Assembly: GCA_019918135.1 (NCBI GenBank)
Contig: WBZZ01000721.1
Span: 132,116-196,115 of the forward strand
Length of the DNA stretch: 64,000 nucleotides
Reading direction: 5' to 3'
Origin: Paulinella micropora
Lineage: Eukaryota; Cercozoa; Imbricatea; Euglyphida; Paulinellidae
Shown here: positions 62,413 through 64,000 of the stretch, one piece after another
Layout of the letters: each line of letters starts with the position of its first letter
How positions within the stretch are numbered: position 1 is the first letter of the stretch
Position numbers and translations under genes: made by a program
The notes under the pieces: model-generated
Seen by the model: only the letters and a program-made list of their open reading frames with translations
The model's database searches: none
Told to the model about the DNA's origin: nothing

Positions 62413-64000
62413 CAGGTGGTGTCAAGCCTGAAGATTTCACTGCGGTTATTTACAAAATACCGGGTGCGGAGCCGTCACCGGCACCACGAAGGGCGAATTT
62501 GAGTATACATGAGGCGAAGATAGCGGAGGAGCTAGCAAGACAGCTGCTCAATGAGGACTTTATTGAGAGATCAACATCCTCAATAGTCTCACAACCGAGA
62601 ATAGTGCCGAAGCCAGGAGGAGAATGGCGCCTGACAGTTAACTATGCTCGTGTTAACAAGGTGCTGGAGGAAGAGAGAAATCCTCTCCCGACATTAGAAG
62701 AAGGAAGGAGAGTACTGCGGAATGCAAAATTCTATTCGGTCATTGACCTTAAGAATGGCTTCTGGCAGATACCACTGGAGGAAAAGTCCAGATGGCTGAC
62801 GGCGTTTGTGGTGGGTATGGAAATATATCAATGGAAAGTGCTTCCGATGGGCCTCAAGCAAGCCCCAGGACTTTTCCAGAAGGCGATGCAGAAGATGTTG
62901 AGCAGTCAGTACGATGATTTGTCTGACGGTGGCTTTATGAGAAGGCGGGGACAGAAGGCGGGAGAATATGCATTTTGCTATATCGATGACATTATCGTAT
63001 ACTCTAACACAATGGAGGAGCATATCGATCATTTGTCCGATATATTCAGGCGCATCGGAGCTTTTGGCCTGAAGTGCAATCTAAAGAAGTGTCAACTTGC
63101 CAAGACGAGTGTGACATACTTAGGGTACGAGATCTCCCATAATCGAGTCTCGATATCCAAAGAGAAGAGGGAGGAGATTATGAATCGACCGATACCGAAG
63201 AACCGCACTGAATTGCACTCATTCCTTGCGATGGCGCAATACTATAGCCAGTTTATACCCGATTGGGGTGCAACACGGGCTAAAGTGGAGAAAATGATAG
63301 ATTTTGGAGACTTTGAGAAGTGGGACGAAGAGGCTTTGCAAGCGTTTCATGCGCTCAAAGATCTCATTTACAAAGACCCGAAAGACGGAGGACTGGTGTT
63401 AACGATGCCCGACTTTACGAAACAATTCGTAGTCGATACAGACGCATCTAAGTTTGCGATTGGGGCTGTATTACAACAAGAGGATGAGGAGAAGAAATTA
63501 CGCCCAATCATGTTTATTAGTAGGAAGTTGTGTGCGGCGGAGAGAAACTATTGCACAAGGCAAAGAGAGGCGTTGGCGGTAGTATGGGCCCTCAAGAGGC
63601 TCAGAGAGTATTTGTGGGGAGGACCTCAATTTACTGTCAGAACTGATCATCATAACCTGTTATGGTTGATGAATCATGAACAGACGGGACGGCTGGCGCG
63701 GTGGGAAGCGTTCTTGTCTTGTTTCGATTTTACAATGGTCCATCTACCGGGAAAGCGAAATGTGGTCGCTGATAGCCTCTCTAGGCTAGAGTTTAACTCA
63801 GAAGTATCGGCGTTGGTGTCCACGGTGGAGATGGAAGACTTGTCCACTGACAAGGTGTATGAGGTCAGCCACATTGAGGCGATGGAGATGGCGAGTGGAG
63901 TCCGATATGACCGCACAGGTCTACGGTACAGTCCACAAGGCCCGGATCACGGGATATGTTGTGAGCTACATACCCAGGAGGACGCTGAGTGGTCCTATGA
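62404..64000 (+). CDS. Element 3 reverse transcriptase-RNase H (partial)
   Basis: A frame reached by a -1 step after KEIFD stays open to the window end. RT: IVPKPGGEWRLTVNYARVNK, FYSVIDLKNGFWQIPL, QWKVLPMGLKQAPGLFQ and the catalytic CYIDDIIVYSN (about 62973-63005). RNase H: FVVDTDASKFAIGAVLQQ...NYCTRQREALAVVW and FTVRTDHHNLLWLM. A linker follows (VADSLSRLEFNSEVS...). Very similar to element 1 RT. No start codon of its own is expected, because it is part of a polyprotein. Confidence 0.92.

Larger units (their letters stand above)
56370..64000 (+). mobile_element. Element 3: Ty3/gypsy relative of element 1, cut by window end
   Basis: LTR-like sequence, PBS, Gag with CCCH finger, protease-like domain, PR-RT block, RT and RNase H in order on the plus strand; integrase would lie beyond 64000. 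RT and PR-RT block are clearly closer to element 1 than to element 2. Confidence 0.85.

Noticed and set aside
1..64000. Bacterial or phage origin
   Set aside because: Introns, LTR elements, a WDR43/Utp12 gene, AATAAA and long microsatellites are eukaryotic; no operons or Shine-Dalgarno patterns.
1..64000. All frameshifts being assembly errors
   Set aside because: The 1.9-kb WDR43 ORF and the 2.2-kb element 2 integrase ORF are unbroken, so indel noise is not uniform; individual homopolymer sites remain suspect.

Overview
The window is nuclear DNA of a eukaryote. It has GT-AG introns (mostly 51-68 bp), an AATAAA signal, a single-copy nucleolar WD40 gene (WDR43/UTP5 type), a piggyBac transposon, several Ty3/gypsy LTR retrotransposons, a tRNA-derived SINE-like repeat and many simple repeats. 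The long single-exon WDR43 gene and the short introns suggest a protist, alga or fungus-like organism, but I cannot assign the lineage. Nearly everything except the WDR43 neighbourhood (about 15-18.8 kb) is mobile or repetitive.

Layout. 0-3.8 kb: CA-rich microsatellite, a 25-bp minisatellite, a gene fragment of a dispersed family with a SET-like exon, and low-complexity DNA. 3.83-14.86 kb: a young Ty3/gypsy element on the minus strand (element 1) with near-identical 0.7-kb LTRs, a PBS, a PPT and a 4-bp target duplication. 14.9-18.8 kb: host DNA with the 3' part of a spliced minus-strand gene and, divergent from it, WDR43. 19.29-49.4 kb: what looks like one older Ty3/gypsy element (element 2, plus strand) blown up by later insertions. 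Its 5' LTR is split by a 2.9-kb piggyBac, and its gag appears split by about 11 kb of foreign DNA (26.6-37.9 kb). That foreign DNA holds spliced and broken genes, duplicated exon blocks and a very GC-rich broken gene. Element 2 pol, an extra 3' ORF region, a PPT and a 3' LTR follow. 50.6-54.3 kb: remnant of a different gypsy lineage (element 4, minus strand) containing a perfect 47-bp hairpin. 54.4-56.2 kb: SINE-like repeats and microsatellites. 56.4-64 kb: element 3 (plus strand), related to element 1 and cut by the window end.

The most interesting signal is the shared architecture of elements 1, 2 and 3. Where Gag zinc-binding residues can be seen they follow a CCCH rather than a CCHC pattern. 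The protease-like domain keeps its catalytic triplet DTG only in element 2 (DVA and KIG in the others). A conserved block of about 90 residues lies between protease and reverse transcriptase, and elements 1 and 2 carry a further conserved domain after integrase. I do not recognise either extra block as a standard Ty3/gypsy module. The primer-binding sites of all three begin TGGAGTCC. Most ORFs of the elements need one-base frame changes or cross stop codons, whereas WDR43 is unbroken, so much of this looks like genuine decay, though local indel errors cannot be excluded.
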